Below, piece by piece: positions 36,017-45,413 of a stretch of 64,000 nucleotides of DNA. The notes beneath the pieces were generated by a model. The model saw only the letters and a list, made by a program, of their open reading frames with translations, made no database searches and was not told the DNA's origin. A program made the position numbers and the translations under genes. Position 1 is the first letter of the stretch, and each line of letters opens with the position of its first letter. Origin of the DNA: Legionella quinlivanii (GTDB lineage Bacteria; Pseudomonadota; Gammaproteobacteria; Legionellales; Legionellaceae); assembly GCF_003265995.1 (NCBI RefSeq), contig NZ_MVJN01000002.1, forward strand, positions 310,001 through 374,000, given 5' to 3'.

Positions 36017-37366
36017 ATGTCTAAAAAATTATATATTAAAACCAATGGCTGCCAGATGAACGAGTATGATTCCTCAAAAATGGCAGAAGTCTTGTTGCAA
36101 TCGCATGGTTTACACAAAACCGAGCAGGTGGAAGAAGCAGATGTTATTTTATTAAATACTTGCTCAATCCGTGAAAAAGCGCAGGAAAAAGTGTTCTCCC
36201 AGTTAGGCCAGTGGCGGGAATTTAAAGCACAAAATCCCGATGTGATTATTGGTGTAGGCGGTTGTGTGGCCAGTCAGGAAGGAGCCGATATTATCAAACG
36301 GGCACCTTTCGTGGATCTTGTATTTGGTCCGCAAACACTTCATCGCCTGCCCGATCTGATTGAAGAACGTCTTAAATCAAAAAAACCAGTGGTTGACATC
36401 AGTTTTCCTGAAATTGAAAAATTTGATCATTTACCAGCTCCACGAGCAGAGGGACCAGTCGCATTTGTATCAATTATGGAAGGATGCAGTAAATATTGCA
36501 GCTACTGCGTAGTTCCCTACACCCGTGGTGAAGAAATCAGCCGGCCCTTTGATGATGTATTAGTTGAATGCTATCAATTAGCGGCTCAGGGAGTGAGGGA
36601 AATCAATCTTCTGGGTCAGAATGTTAATGATTACCGTGGTAAGATGAATTCCGGAGAGATAGCTGATCTGGCTCTTTTGATTCATTATCTGGCTGCAATT
36701 GATGGAATCGGACGTATCCGCTTTACCACCTCGCATCCACTGGCATTTTCAGATAATTTAATTAATGCCTATGCCGAAGTTCCGGAACTTGCCAACCATC
36801 TGCATCTACCCGTACAGAGCGGCTCTGATCGCATTTTAAGTATGATGAAGCGCGGATATACTGCACTTGAGTTTAAATCAAGAATCCGCAAATTACGTAA
36901 AGTCAGACCTGATATTCGTTTATCCACCGACATAATCGTTGGATTTCCCGGAGAAACCGATAAAGACTTCCAGGATACAATGGATTTGGTTCATGAAATC
37001 GGCTTCGATACTTCGTTTAGCTTTATATACAGCGCCAGGCCAGGTACTCCCGCTGCCAATTTACCTGATGAAACACCGATGGAGGTTAAAAAGCAGCGTT
37101 TGCAGATATTGCAGAATCGCCTGCTGACTAATGCCTCAAATTATAGTAAAGCGATGGTGGGAAGCACTCAGAGAATATTGATCACAGGAACTTCCAAGAA
37201 AAATAAAGAGCAACTCGCTGGACGAACCGAATGCAATCGCGTGGTCAACTTTGATGGCCCTGCATCATTAATTGGTCAGTTTAGATCAGTCAGCATCACT
37301 GAATCCTTACCAAACTCCCTGCGTGGCCGTTTAATTAAAGATGAGGAACTGGCACTTAATGATTGA
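36017..37366 (+). CDS. miaB: tRNA-2-methylthio-N6-dimethylallyladenosine synthase
   Basis: Radical-SAM methylthiotransferase that adds ms2 to i6A37 in tRNAs reading UNN codons. The 449 residues carry the N-terminal MTTase domain with three Fe-S cysteines ([23 protein letters not shown]), the SAM cluster motif [17 protein letters not shown] (C-x3-C-x2-C), [12 protein letters not shown], and a C-terminal TRAM domain ([11 protein letters not shown]). The length matches E. coli MiaB. rluD overlaps its last 8 bases, so miaB-rluD-pgeF form a unit. Confidence 0.97.
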   Translation: MSKKLYIKTNGCQMNEYDSSKMAEVLLQSHGLHKTEQVEEADVILLNTCSIREKAQEKVFSQLGQWREFKAQNPDVIIGVGGCVASQEGADIIKRAPFVDLVFGPQTLHRLPDLIEERLKSKKPVVDISFPEIEKFDHLPAPRAEGPVAFVSIMEGCSKYCSYCVVPYTRGEEISRPFDDVLVECYQLAAQGVREINLLGQNVNDYRGKMNSGEIADLALLIHYLAAIDGIGRIRFTTSHPLAFSDNLINAYAEVPELANHLHLPVQSGSDRILSMMKRGYTALEFKSRIRKLRKVRPDIRLSTDIIVGFPGETDKDFQDTMDLVHEIGFDTSFSFIYSARPGTPAANLPDETPMEVKKQRLQILQNRLLTNASNYSKAMVGSTQRILITGTSKKNKEQLAGRTECNRVVNFDGPASLIGQFRSVSITESLPNSLRGRLIKDEELALND

Positions 37367-38324
37367 CGTTGATACAAAAGAATTAATGATTCCCCGTGAA
37401 CTCCACGGGGAACGCATTGATGTGGTTCTCGCCAGAATGCTCCCTGACTATTCTCGCTCCCAGCTCAGCCAATGGTTAAAACAGGGAAAAATTACTGTTG
37501 ATAGTCGAACTCTTAAACCTAAAGACAAAGTAAATCATGGAAGTCTCATACAACTGAATCTTGACCAGTTAACAGAAAATAAAACCGGAGTTGCCGAGGC
37601 CGAAGACATTCCACTCGATATTGTTTATGAAGATGACTATCTGCTGGTGATTAATAAGCCCGCAGGTCTTGTTGTTCACCCCGGGGCAGGGAATTGGGAG
37701 CACACCCTGGTGAATGCCCTTTTGCATCATCTCCCGCAATTATCCGCATTACCACGTGCGGGTTTAATACACCGCCTTGACAAGGACACCACCGGTTTAC
37801 TGGTTATCGCCAAAACACTGACTGTCCATACTCAATTGACAAGACAAATGCAGGAACGAGAAATTCACCGCCATTATCTGACTCTGGTTCAGGGGCATTT
37901 AATCTCCGGAGGCGAAATAGCCACCTGTTTTGGCAGGCATCCATCAAACAGGCTGAAAATGGCAGTTTGTGCACAAGGCAGAGAGGCAGTTACCCATTAT
38001 TCAATCAAAAAACAATACCAATACTTTACCCTGCTTGAAGTACAGTTATTAACTGGAAGAACGCATCAGATCCGCGTGCATATGGCTCATATCAAGCATC
38101 CGGTGTTTGGTGATCAGTTGTATGGAGGGCGAACCCGCGTACCCGCCGAGGCCGATGAAAGCCTGATTAAATTGTTGCAGCAATTCAAACGGCAGGCACT
38201 CCATGCTTACACTTTAAGTTTTGAACATCCGCATTCTGATGAGATGGTGAGTTTCAGCGCCCCACTACCTGAAGATTTCGCTACTTTGCTGAGTGCACTG
38301 GATCAATACAAGGAAAATAAATGA
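37359..38324 (+). CDS. rluD: 23S rRNA pseudouridine synthase, RluD type
   Basis: Forms pseudouridine in helix 69 of 23S rRNA (positions 1911/1915/1917 in E. coli). I use the ATG at 37359 (MIDVDTKEL), which overlaps the miaB stop. An N-terminal S4 domain ([31 protein letters not shown]) precedes the catalytic domain with [19 protein letters not shown], where the Asp of HRLDKDT is catalytic, and [27 protein letters not shown]. The 321 residues match the family. pgeF overlaps the stop by 4 bases (ATGA), the conserved rluD-pgeF (yfiH) arrangement. Confidence 0.94.
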   Translation: MIDVDTKELMIPRELHGERIDVVLARMLPDYSRSQLSQWLKQGKITVDSRTLKPKDKVNHGSLIQLNLDQLTENKTGVAEAEDIPLDIVYEDDYLLVINKPAGLVVHPGAGNWEHTLVNALLHHLPQLSALPRAGLIHRLDKDTTGLLVIAKTLTVHTQLTRQMQEREIHRHYLTLVQGHLISGGEIATCFGRHPSNRLKMAVCAQGREAVTHYSIKKQYQYFTLLEVQLLTGRTHQIRVHMAHIKHPVFGDQLYGGRTRVPAEADESLIKLLQQFKRQALHAYTLSFEHPHSDEMVSFSAPLPEDFATLLSALDQYKENK

Positions 38325-39043
38325 CTTATTTGCAGGCCAATTGGAACGCAGCAGCGAATGTCAGAGCAGTGACAACTACTCGTTTACAAGGTTTCAGTCA
38401 GCATCCCTTTGATAAAAACAATCTGGGACAACATGTCGGAGATAATCCGGAACATGTGCAGGCCAATCGAGCTTCTCTGATGGACTCACTCAAATTGCCT
38501 GCAGAACCTGAATGGCTTGAACAGACACACAGTACGGATTGCGTTATTGTAGAGCAAGATAATAATCGACAGGCTGATGCCGCCATCACTCGCTCTAATC
38601 AGCGCGTGTTGGCGATTATGACTGCCGATTGTTTACCCATCATACTCTCAAATACCCAGGGAGATGAAGTGGCGGCTATTCATGCAGGGTGGCGCGGATT
38701 GGCCAATGGTATTATTGAAAACACCCTGGCCAAAATGACCAGCAAGCCTCAGGATCTCATTGCCTGGGTCGGACCTGCGATTTGTCAATCCTGCTATCAG
38801 ACCGGCCCAGAAGTATATGATTGCTTTCGCACACAATACCCATTTGTTCATGATTGCTTTTTGGCTGATGATTCCAAATGGCGGGCGAATCTGTCTGCAA
38901 TCGCTGAAAAAATTCTTGCTCATCATCATGTGGCTCAGATCGCTCAGTCCAATGTCTGTACATTTGAGCAAAAAAATGAATTTTATTCCTACCGCCGTGC
39001 AGCACAAACAGGTAGAATGGCCACTCTTGTGTGGTTTATTTAG
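38321..39043 (+). CDS. pgeF: Peptidoglycan editing factor / multicopper-like YfiH family
   Basis: A 240-residue protein of the DUF152/YfiH family. Conserved motifs: NNLGQHVGDNPEHVQANR, QTHSTDCVIV (first His), ADAAITRSNQRVLAIMTADCLPIIL (metal Cys), AAIHAGWRGLANGII (second His), WVGPAICQSCYQTGPEVY, and EQKNEFYSYRRAAQTGRMA. In E. coli PgeF removes mis-incorporated L-Ser from peptidoglycan precursors; other members show laccase or purine nucleoside phosphorylase activity, so the exact substrate is uncertain. It overlaps rluD by 4 bases. Confidence 0.92.
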   Translation: MTYLQANWNAAANVRAVTTTRLQGFSQHPFDKNNLGQHVGDNPEHVQANRASLMDSLKLPAEPEWLEQTHSTDCVIVEQDNNRQADAAITRSNQRVLAIMTADCLPIILSNTQGDEVAAIHAGWRGLANGIIENTLAKMTSKPQDLIAWVGPAICQSCYQTGPEVYDCFRTQYPFVHDCFLADDSKWRANLSAIAEKILAHHHVAQIAQSNVCTFEQKNEFYSYRRAAQTGRMATLVWFI

Positions 39044-39072
39044 TAACAGGTTTTAATAACAGGAAAAAAATT

Positions 39073-40449
39073 ATGTTTCGTCATTTGCGTTTATTGGGGA
39101 GCGGTATCTTACTGGCTCTTCTCTCCTCCTCCGCCCTGGCAGCAGAACAGGAAGCTCCGATGCCGAGTCTGGCTCCCGTTCTTAAAAATGCGATGCCAGC
39201 CATTGTGAATGTCGCAGTTCAGGGCATTCTTCCACCGGCAGGCCCAACTGAAGATGAAGAAGATGAAGATAACAATCAGGAAACCCAGCAAGGCACTCCT
39301 CCCAAGCCTAAAAAATTTCAAAGCATTGGTTCCGGCGTCATCGTTGATCCTGAACACGGAATTATTATTACCAACGACCATGTAATTCGTAATGCCAATC
39401 TTATTACGGTCACCTTGAACGACGGCAGACGTCTTAAGGCCAAACTAATTGGCGGCGATGCGGATACTGATCTTGCCGTGTTGAAGATTGATGCTAAAAA
39501 TCTGAAAACCTTGCCTATTGGTGATTCCGATAAAGTTGAAGTTGGTGATTTTGTCGTTGCAATTGGAAATCCATTCGGATTAAACAGTTTTGGAAACAGC
39601 CAGACCGCAACCTTTGGTATCGTTAGCGCCATGAAACGCAGTGATCTGAATATTGAAGGCATCGAAAACTTCATTCAGACAGATGCTGCCATCAATCCAG
39701 GCAACTCAGGCGGTGCACTGGTCAATGCGAAGGGTGAGCTCATTGGTATTAACACAGCCATTCTGTCTCCATATGGCGGTAACGTGGGAATAGGCTTTGC
39801 CATTCCGGTCAATATGGCTAAAGACGTCGTTCAGCAAATCATGCAGTTCGGTTCTATTCATCGCGGTCTGATGGGAATATTTGTACAGCATCTGACTCCT
39901 GAACTGGCACAGGCAATGGGATACTCTGAAGATTTTCAGGGTGCATTGGTTGCACAGGTCAATGAAGACTCTCCAGCTGAAAAAGCTGGTCTTAAGCCTG
40001 GTGATGTGATTACCCAAATCAATAATACTAAAATTACCCAGGCCACTCAGGTTAAAACCACCATTAGCCTGCTGAGGGTAGGTAGTGAAGCCAAAATGAC
40101 TGTACGCCGCGACGGAAAGGATATTACGCTTACCGCTGTAGTCACAGACATCAAAAAACATGAGCAAAAATTACAGGCCAATAACCCATTCCTTTATGGA
40201 CTTGCTCTTCGCAATTATGAGCAGGACTCTCCCCTTCATGGTAATGTGGTGGGTATTCAGGTTACTGGCGCCTCGGAGAACAGTGCCGGATGGAGAGCAG
40301 GATTACGCCCTGGCGATATTATCATTAGTGCAAATAAGCAACCGACGCCTAATGTTAAAACCCTGCAAAACATTGCCATGCAGAAAAAGCAACAACTTCT
40401 GGTACAAGTTTTACGTGGCCCAGGGGCATTGTACATTCTGATTATTTAA
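39073..40449 (+). CDS. Periplasmic serine protease, DegP/DegQ (HtrA) family
   Basis: From ATG 39073 (after ACAGGAAAA) the protein has 458 residues and a clear signal peptide, MFRHLRLLGSGILLALLSSSALA cut before AEQ. The trypsin-like domain has the triad H103 (TNDHVI), D133 (DTDLAVL) and S212 (GNSGGAL). An acidic Glu/Asp-rich insert near 55-75 resembles the LA-loop region. Two PDZ domains follow (~265-355 with GALVAQVNEDSPAEKAGLKPGDVI, and ~375-455 with VGIQVTGASENSAGWRAGLRPGDII). HtrA proteases degrade or refold damaged envelope proteins. The earlier ATG at 39031 overlaps pgeF and would hide the signal peptide. Whether to call it degP or degQ is not decided. Confidence 0.93.
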   Translation: MFRHLRLLGSGILLALLSSSALAAEQEAPMPSLAPVLKNAMPAIVNVAVQGILPPAGPTEDEEDEDNNQETQQGTPPKPKKFQSIGSGVIVDPEHGIIITNDHVIRNANLITVTLNDGRRLKAKLIGGDADTDLAVLKIDAKNLKTLPIGDSDKVEVGDFVVAIGNPFGLNSFGNSQTATFGIVSAMKRSDLNIEGIENFIQTDAAINPGNSGGALVNAKGELIGINTAILSPYGGNVGIGFAIPVNMAKDVVQQIMQFGSIHRGLMGIFVQHLTPELAQAMGYSEDFQGALVAQVNEDSPAEKAGLKPGDVITQINNTKITQATQVKTTISLLRVGSEAKMTVRRDGKDITLTAVVTDIKKHEQKLQANNPFLYGLALRNYEQDSPLHGNVVGIQVTGASENSAGWRAGLRPGDIIISANKQPTPNVKTLQNIAMQKKQQLLVQVLRGPGALYILII

Positions 40450-40470
40450 ATACTAAGTTAAAGAATCACT

Positions 40471-40495
40471 GCAGGTTGGCCAAAGCCCAACCTGC
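40471..40495. terminator. Hairpin after the HtrA gene
   Basis: gcaggttgg (40471-40479) and ccaacctgc (40487-40495) form a 9-bp perfect stem with a 7-base loop, 22 bp after the protease stop. No U-tract follows, so it may be a weak or Rho-assisted terminator or a 3' stabilising hairpin. Confidence 0.45.
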
Positions 40496-40621
40496 GTGTA
40501 ATTGCAGAGTCCCTTGAGGCAGTCACCGAGTTATCAAGCTCTTGCAACTAGCCGTTTCCGCGCGGCATTGCTGCATAAAAAAAACAAAGCTGAGCTGATA
40601 TAATTGTTCTCCAAACAAACG

Positions 40622-40764
40622 AGAGTCTTCATCAAACTGTGTCATGCCATGTCATCTCGAACGCAGTGAGAGATCTCCGAAATGCTGGCACAAACCTAGA
40701 TTTGGGAGATCTCTCACTGCGTTCGAGTTGACGGTGAGTAATGACACAGTTTATAAACACTCTC
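40622..40764. mobile_element. MITE-like element with nested inverted repeats
   Basis: Outer arms of about 24 bp (gagagtcttcatcaaactgtgtcat and the complement of its right end at 40741-40764) include a perfect 12-bp core (aaactgtgtcat, 40634-40645; atgacacagttt, 40741-40752). Inside lies a second perfect 22-bp inverted repeat, tcgaacgcagtgagagatctcc at 40657-40678 against 40705-40726. No coding capacity. A short relative is at 7876-7924 and a degenerate one at 50211-50285. This fits a non-autonomous transposable or REP-type element; the transposase is not in the window. Confidence 0.75.
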
Positions 40765-40820
40765 AAACAAACTGACATACACAGAATTTCTTGATGCCGC
40801 AAAAAAAGTATTTTTACCAC

Positions 40821-40849
40821 TTGACAGAATAGCCAATCCAAGACAAAAT
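40821..40849 (+). promoter_or_regulatory. Sigma70-type promoter of tRNA-Met
   Basis: Consensus -35 TTGACA at 40821-40826, 17-bp spacer, then CAAAAT at 40844-40849, a one-mismatch -10. The predicted start would lie near 40856, a few bases before the tRNA, which fits a strong stable-RNA promoter. Confidence 0.7.
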
Positions 40850-40861
40850 GGCGACCTTCGT

Positions 40862-40938
40862 GGCTATGTAGCTCAGCCGGTTAGAGCGCGGCACTCATAA
40901 TGCTGAGGTCGGTGGTTCGAGTCCACCCATAGCCACCA
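40862..40938 (+). tRNA. tRNA-Met (elongator type, anticodon CAT)
   Basis: 77 bases with CCA encoded. The acceptor arms GGCTATG and CATAGCC pair fully. The D-arm is GCTC...GAGC, the anticodon loop CTCATAA with CAT at its centre, and the T-arm GGTGG-TTCGAGT-CCACC. The first acceptor pair is G-C, unlike initiator tRNA-fMet, which usually has a mismatch at 1:72, so elongator Met is the better call. A tRNA-Ile with lysidine is a formal alternative for CAT anticodons. Confidence 0.93.
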
Positions 40939-41076
40939 TATCACTTGTTACGACACATCATCCTTAACATTGACGAACCATTCTGTTAAATTCAAATTAA
41001 AGCGTAACTCCCAAGATTGTGGATAAATTTGATTTAATTCAATCAAATCGTCTCAACGTCATCCTGAACGCAGTGA

Positions 41077-41289
41077 AGGATCTGCAACGGAAAGAAAATA
41101 ATTCTGGTTACCCAGCGAGACAAAGACAACGTTCCTGAGAATAAACAAATTGACAGCATCATTTCTTTGGATCTTAAAGAGCAGTCAAATCAGCTCTGGC
41201 ATCGGATTGAAGATGAGTTAAATCAATTACTCCCCAACGAAGAGGCCCGCGAGCATCTGGAAGGATCTTCCACATGCAGCTTATTATAA
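41077..41289 (+). pseudogene. Possible 5'-truncated gene remnant ending in a CaaX-like CSLL
   Basis: A frame without ATG, GTG or TTG start is open from 41077 to the TAA at 41287-41289. It encodes IILVTQRDKDN ... QLWHRIEDELNQLLPNEEA ... SSTCSLL. From ~41100 on, the composition looks like a real amphipathic protein tail. The 5' part coincides with a dispersed repeat (cgtcatcctgaacgcagtgaaggatct near 41055-41083), suggesting that a repeat insertion or deletion removed the beginning. The last four residues, CSLL, fit a CaaX box for geranylgeranylation. It may also be a non-coding chance frame. Confidence 0.35.
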
Positions 41290-41398
41290 CTTAAGCTCCT
41301 GAAAGCACCTGTTTTAAAGGTATTTAATTCACAAAAAGTCTATTGTCGCCGTTCTTTTTTCGCTATGATGTGGGCAACATGGATTTAATGGTTGTTGA

Positions 41399-43768
41399 AT
41401 GCGAACAGGTGCGTTAGTAATTTCTTTATTGTTTCTAACATTCACTGCTTTTTGTGCAGAGGTTGGTCTTAAAACAATAACTATCGATGGTGAGAAAGCT
41501 TATGTGCTGGAAGCTGGCGCTTTTCCCAAAGAAAGCAGTGCCTTACAGCTTAAGCTTAAATTGTCTGCCCTTTTTAAGCAGCCATTAACCATTGATTATC
41601 AGACAAACAGAAAACTGTTTGTGGTCAAAATGGGGCCGATTAAAAATCTCGAACAGGCTAAAGAACTTCAGAAATTATTGGGCAACGACACCCCCAAATC
41701 AGCCAGCACTCCAATTGCCTCAAATTCTAAAACAACTAATTCAGGCACTGCCCCTTCTGCTGATTCCACAAAAAAATTGTGGAACCTGCGAGGTGCCGAT
41801 ATTCGAGCGGTGATTGCTGAAGTCTCACGCGTAACCGGCAAAAACTTTATCATCGATCCGCGGGTCCAGGGTAAAATATCGATTGTCGCCAGCACACCCA
41901 TGTCTGATAAGGAGCTCTATCAGGTCTTTCTTTCCATGTTGCAGGTTTCCGGTTATGCCGCTATCCCTTCGGGCGATGTTATTAAAATTGTTCCCAATAT
42001 TGACGCCAAAACGATCTCTCCTGATTACGAATATGATTTAAAATCTCCCCCTCGCGGCGACGATATGCTGGTTGAAGTGATCCCGGTGAAGTATGTTCCC
42101 TCCGAACAACTGGTGCCGGTATTGCGCCCGCTGATGCCGCAATGGAGCAGTGTTTCCGCCTATGCGCCTTCCAACATGCTGATTCTTTCAGGCCGCGCAA
42201 GCAATATCCGTAAACTGGCCTCGATTATTAAGCAAGTTGATAGTTCGACTAGTAATGGAATAGATATCGTTCCCTTGCATTTTGCGCTGGCTATGGACGT
42301 GGTGGCCACCTTAAAAGATCTGATGAAAACTCAGCCCGGTTCAACAGTACATTCGCAAACGATGCTTGCAGCAGATGATCGAAGCAATGCGATTTTGATC
42401 AGCGGCAATAAAACAGAGCGGATTCGGCTCCGTCTTTTAATTTCCCGGTTAGACAGACAACATCCTAATGGTACTAACAGTAACACCCAGGTAATTTATC
42501 TGAATTATTTACGAGCTGAAGATCTGGTTCCTATATTGGCAGGTATTGCCCAGGCCAATTTCAGCGGGAATGTCGGCACAACAATTGGTACGATCACACG
42601 CCCTGAGCTTGACAGCACTAACCCCGCTTCCAGCCTTGTATCCAATAACAGCTCATCCAGTTCCTCCAGTAATAGCAGCAGCGGTAATAATCCCTTCGGC
42701 CAGGGGGGCCAATCTGGCAATCCGGCAGCGACGCCAAACACCACTGGAAGTACCACGCAAAATGAAGGCAGCACAAAGCCAACCGTTCAGATTATTGCAG
42801 AACCAAACACCAACTCGATTATTCTGAACGCTCCTGTCAGTCTGATTCGGACTTTAAAGGCAGTAATCAATCAACTGGATATCAAACCCGCTCAGTTGCT
42901 GATTGAGGCATTGGTCGCAGAAGTGGATGAAAGCGACATCAATAGCCTTGGCATTGAATGGGGTACTGATCGCCAGACAGGTAATCCAGCCAGTTTTTCT
43001 CCTGGATTCGCCATTATCAATAGTAAGACCAGTATCGATGATTTTCAGGCACAGATTTATGCGCTGGCCCGGGCAAGGAAGGCCAATATTTTATCCACGC
43101 CTTCCGTTGTGGTTCTCGACAATCGCCAGGCAAAAATTCTGGTGGGTAAACAGGTTTCTGTCGCGTCAACCACTTATCCGAACAATGCCGGCGGTACCAC
43201 CACAGCAAGCCCCTATGTTACCTTTGACAGGGTCAATGTCGCCTTGCATTTATACGTTCGTCCCCAGATCACTCGCGGCCAGGGCATTCAGTTACAGATT
43301 GATCAGGGCAATGATACGCTGGATCCATCAACCACCTTAAATACTGATAATCCAACGTTCAAAATCAGCAGTATTGTGACCGCAGTCCATGTTGAAAGCG
43401 GCGATATCGTGGTATTGGGAGGACTAACCCAGGATAGTCTGGCAAATGATGATAATAAACTACCTATTATTGGGGACATTCCCGGTGTGGGAAGGCTTTT
43501 TCAACATAATATCCGTAATCGTGAAAAACGGGTGTTAATGGTATTTATTCGTCCTATAATTTTAAGAAACCCAAGAGACTCATTTTCGGTAACTGGTGGC
43601 AAATACAATGATCTGAGAGAATATCAGCTTGATTCATTACGTCAGCAGGAAAGTTTCCACCAAAGTGACGATGAGATTGTTTTACCTGCTTTGAGTGGAG
43701 CTGAATTGCCAAAACCATTTAACCGTGCCATTAAGCAAGTAGTTATCACTCCCATGCCGACTAAATAA
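41399..43768 (+). CDS. lspD: Type II secretion secretin GspD/LspD
   Basis: Outer-membrane secretin of the type II system that exports folded proteins. The 789 residues begin with a signal peptide (cleavage near AFCA-EVG). A SPOR-like region follows (~20-95, GAFPKESSALQLKLKLSALF ... VVKMGPIKNLEQAKELQ), then a Ser/Thr linker. N0-N3 domains come next (LRGADIRAVIAEVSRVTGKNFIIDPRVQGKISI; LVEVIPVKYVPSEQLVPVLRPLMP), with a Ser/Asn/Gly-rich insert in N3 at ~415-455, and a secretin beta-domain at ~490-735 (VPLLIGDIPGVGRLF-type motif IIGDIPGVGRLFQ). The N-terminal SPOR-like extension is absent from E. coli GspD. lspE overlaps the stop by 1 base. Confidence 0.93.
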   Translation: MRTGALVISLLFLTFTAFCAEVGLKTITIDGEKAYVLEAGAFPKESSALQLKLKLSALFKQPLTIDYQTNRKLFVVKMGPIKNLEQAKELQKLLGNDTPKSASTPIASNSKTTNSGTAPSADSTKKLWNLRGADIRAVIAEVSRVTGKNFIIDPRVQGKISIVASTPMSDKELYQVFLSMLQVSGYAAIPSGDVIKIVPNIDAKTISPDYEYDLKSPPRGDDMLVEVIPVKYVPSEQLVPVLRPLMPQWSSVSAYAPSNMLILSGRASNIRKLASIIKQVDSSTSNGIDIVPLHFALAMDVVATLKDLMKTQPGSTVHSQTMLAADDRSNAILISGNKTERIRLRLLISRLDRQHPNGTNSNTQVIYLNYLRAEDLVPILAGIAQANFSGNVGTTIGTITRPELDSTNPASSLVSNNSSSSSSSNSSSGNNPFGQGGQSGNPAATPNTTGSTTQNEGSTKPTVQIIAEPNTNSIILNAPVSLIRTLKAVINQLDIKPAQLLIEALVAEVDESDINSLGIEWGTDRQTGNPASFSPGFAIINSKTSIDDFQAQIYALARARKANILSTPSVVVLDNRQAKILVGKQVSVASTTYPNNAGGTTTASPYVTFDRVNVALHLYVRPQITRGQGIQLQIDQGNDTLDPSTTLNTDNPTFKISSIVTAVHVESGDIVVLGGLTQDSLANDDNKLPIIGDIPGVGRLFQHNIRNREKRVLMVFIRPIILRNPRDSFSVTGGKYNDLREYQLDSLRQQESFHQSDDEIVLPALSGAELPKPFNRAIKQVVITPMPTK

Positions 43769-45258
43769 TGATGGAAACACAGGATAAACCCAGGCAAATT
43801 CCTTACGGGTTTGCCAAAAATAATGGTATCGTAGCTACACCCCCTAATGAGCAAGGGGTCGCCCTGGTTTATCATTTGCCACAACCCTCTTTTTCAGCTC
43901 TGGCTGAATTACAGCGCTCATTACAATGCCGTCTCGAATTAAAGGAAGTCTCGGATACCGAGTTCCAACAGCATCTGGCACATTATTATGAATCACGCTC
44001 CTCAGTTCTCGATGCCGCAGAAGGGATGGAAGAGGATATGGATTTATCCCTGCTGGCGGATCAATTGCCGATGAGTGAAGACTTGCTTGAAAATCAGGAT
44101 GATGCACCGGTTATTCGATTAATTAATGCCTTGTTCACTCAGGCTATCAAACAAAAAGCCTCTGATATTCATATTGAGACCTATGAAAGCCGAGTGTTAG
44201 TCCGTAATCGAATTGATGGTGTCTTGCATGAGGTTTTGGAAATTCAGCGTGCAATCGCCCCGCTGGTTATATCAAGGGTCAAAGTTATGGCCAAGCTTGA
44301 TATTGCCGAAAAACGAATTCCCCAGGATGGCCGCATCGCCTTACGAATCGGCGGGCATAACATTGATGTACGCGTATCTACCCTTCCCTCTAACCACGGT
44401 GAACGCATTGTACTTCGTATTCTCGACAAGCAGGCCGCACAGCTCGACCTTAGCTTATTAGGAATGCCCGATTATATTCTTAAAATCATGCGAGGAATGA
44501 TTGCACAACCGCATGGTATTATTCTGGTGACCGGTCCAACTGGCTCAGGTAAAACAACCAGCCTTTATGCAATGCTCACCGAATTAAATGAAGTAAGCCG
44601 TAATATTCTCACCATTGAAGATCCCATTGAGTATGATTTACCAGGAATTGGCCAGACGCAGGTTAATACCAAAGTGCAGATGACTTTCGCAAAGGGCTTA
44701 CGCGCCATTTTAAGACAGGATCCGGATGTGGTGATGATTGGAGAGATTCGCGACCTGGAAACTGCTGAAATTGCGGTACAGGCAAGCCTTACCGGACACC
44801 TGGTACTTTCAACCTTACACACCAACAGTGCGCTTGGGGCTTTAACCCGTTTGAATGATATGGGTGTGGAATCTTTCCTGCTTTCCTCCAGCCTCGTCGG
44901 ATTAATTGCGCAGCGCTTGGTCAGAAGACTATGTCCTCATTGCAAAACCCCTCATCATTTACGACCTGATGAAAGAGAACTCATGGGACTTACTCCTGAT
45001 ATAGATACATCAAAAGTATGTGAACCCAAAGGTTGTGAGGAATGCAATTTTCTGGGCTATCGTGGACGAAGCGGTATTTATGAACTCATCCCTATTGATG
45101 AGACTTTACAAGGAATGATTCACCGTAACGACAGCCTGCAGACCATTGAAAAATATTTAAGGCCCGCTGTTCCCACAATTCGCGGAGATGGTTTCAAACG
45201 AGTGCTGGCTGGCGACACCTCACTCGCCGAGATATTAAGGGTAACCAGTCAGCATTAA
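43768..45258 (+). CDS. lspE: Type II secretion ATPase GspE/LspE
   Basis: Cytoplasmic hexameric ATPase that powers pseudopilus assembly. The 496 residues show an N1E/N2E-type N-terminus, Walker A GPTGSGKTT (K262), an Asp box TIEDPIEYDLPGIGQTQVN, Walker B ILRQDPDVVMIGEIRD, a His box (STLHTN), and the zinc tetracysteine CPHC ... C ... CEEC that is typical of GspE. The start is in TAATG with the lspD stop, so translation is coupled. In Legionella lspDE lie apart from lspFGHIJK, as here: no other gsp gene is visible in the flanks. Confidence 0.95.
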   Translation: MMETQDKPRQIPYGFAKNNGIVATPPNEQGVALVYHLPQPSFSALAELQRSLQCRLELKEVSDTEFQQHLAHYYESRSSVLDAAEGMEEDMDLSLLADQLPMSEDLLENQDDAPVIRLINALFTQAIKQKASDIHIETYESRVLVRNRIDGVLHEVLEIQRAIAPLVISRVKVMAKLDIAEKRIPQDGRIALRIGGHNIDVRVSTLPSNHGERIVLRILDKQAAQLDLSLLGMPDYILKIMRGMIAQPHGIILVTGPTGSGKTTSLYAMLTELNEVSRNILTIEDPIEYDLPGIGQTQVNTKVQMTFAKGLRAILRQDPDVVMIGEIRDLETAEIAVQASLTGHLVLSTLHTNSALGALTRLNDMGVESFLLSSSLVGLIAQRLVRRLCPHCKTPHHLRPDERELMGLTPDIDTSKVCEPKGCEECNFLGYRGRSGIYELIPIDETLQGMIHRNDSLQTIEKYLRPAVPTIRGDGFKRVLAGDTSLAEILRVTSQH

Positions 45259-45413
45259 GCTTTTTGTTTTCTCGAGCGAAGCATTTAAACCCTCTCTCTA
45301 ACTCTCTCCAGAGGGAGAGAGGATTTTAAGTGAAATTTTTTTAAAGAAAATCCCCTCTCCCTCCGGGAGAGGGCTAGGGAGAGGGCTGACTCCTACAGCA
45401 ACAAAATCTTTAT
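45259..45413. repeat. Single copy of the 109-bp palindrome family
   Basis: Between lspE and the ankyrin-RasGEF gene lie cctctctctaactctctccagagggagagagg (45293-45324 region) and cccctctccctccgggagagggctaggg (45351-45378). Both are hairpins related to the PDH array units. They may double as terminators for the two converging genes. Confidence 0.7.

Noticed and set aside
39031-39072. Longer start for the HtrA protease
   Set aside because: It would overlap pgeF and place 14 residues before a clear signal peptide; the inner ATG has its own AGGAAA site.
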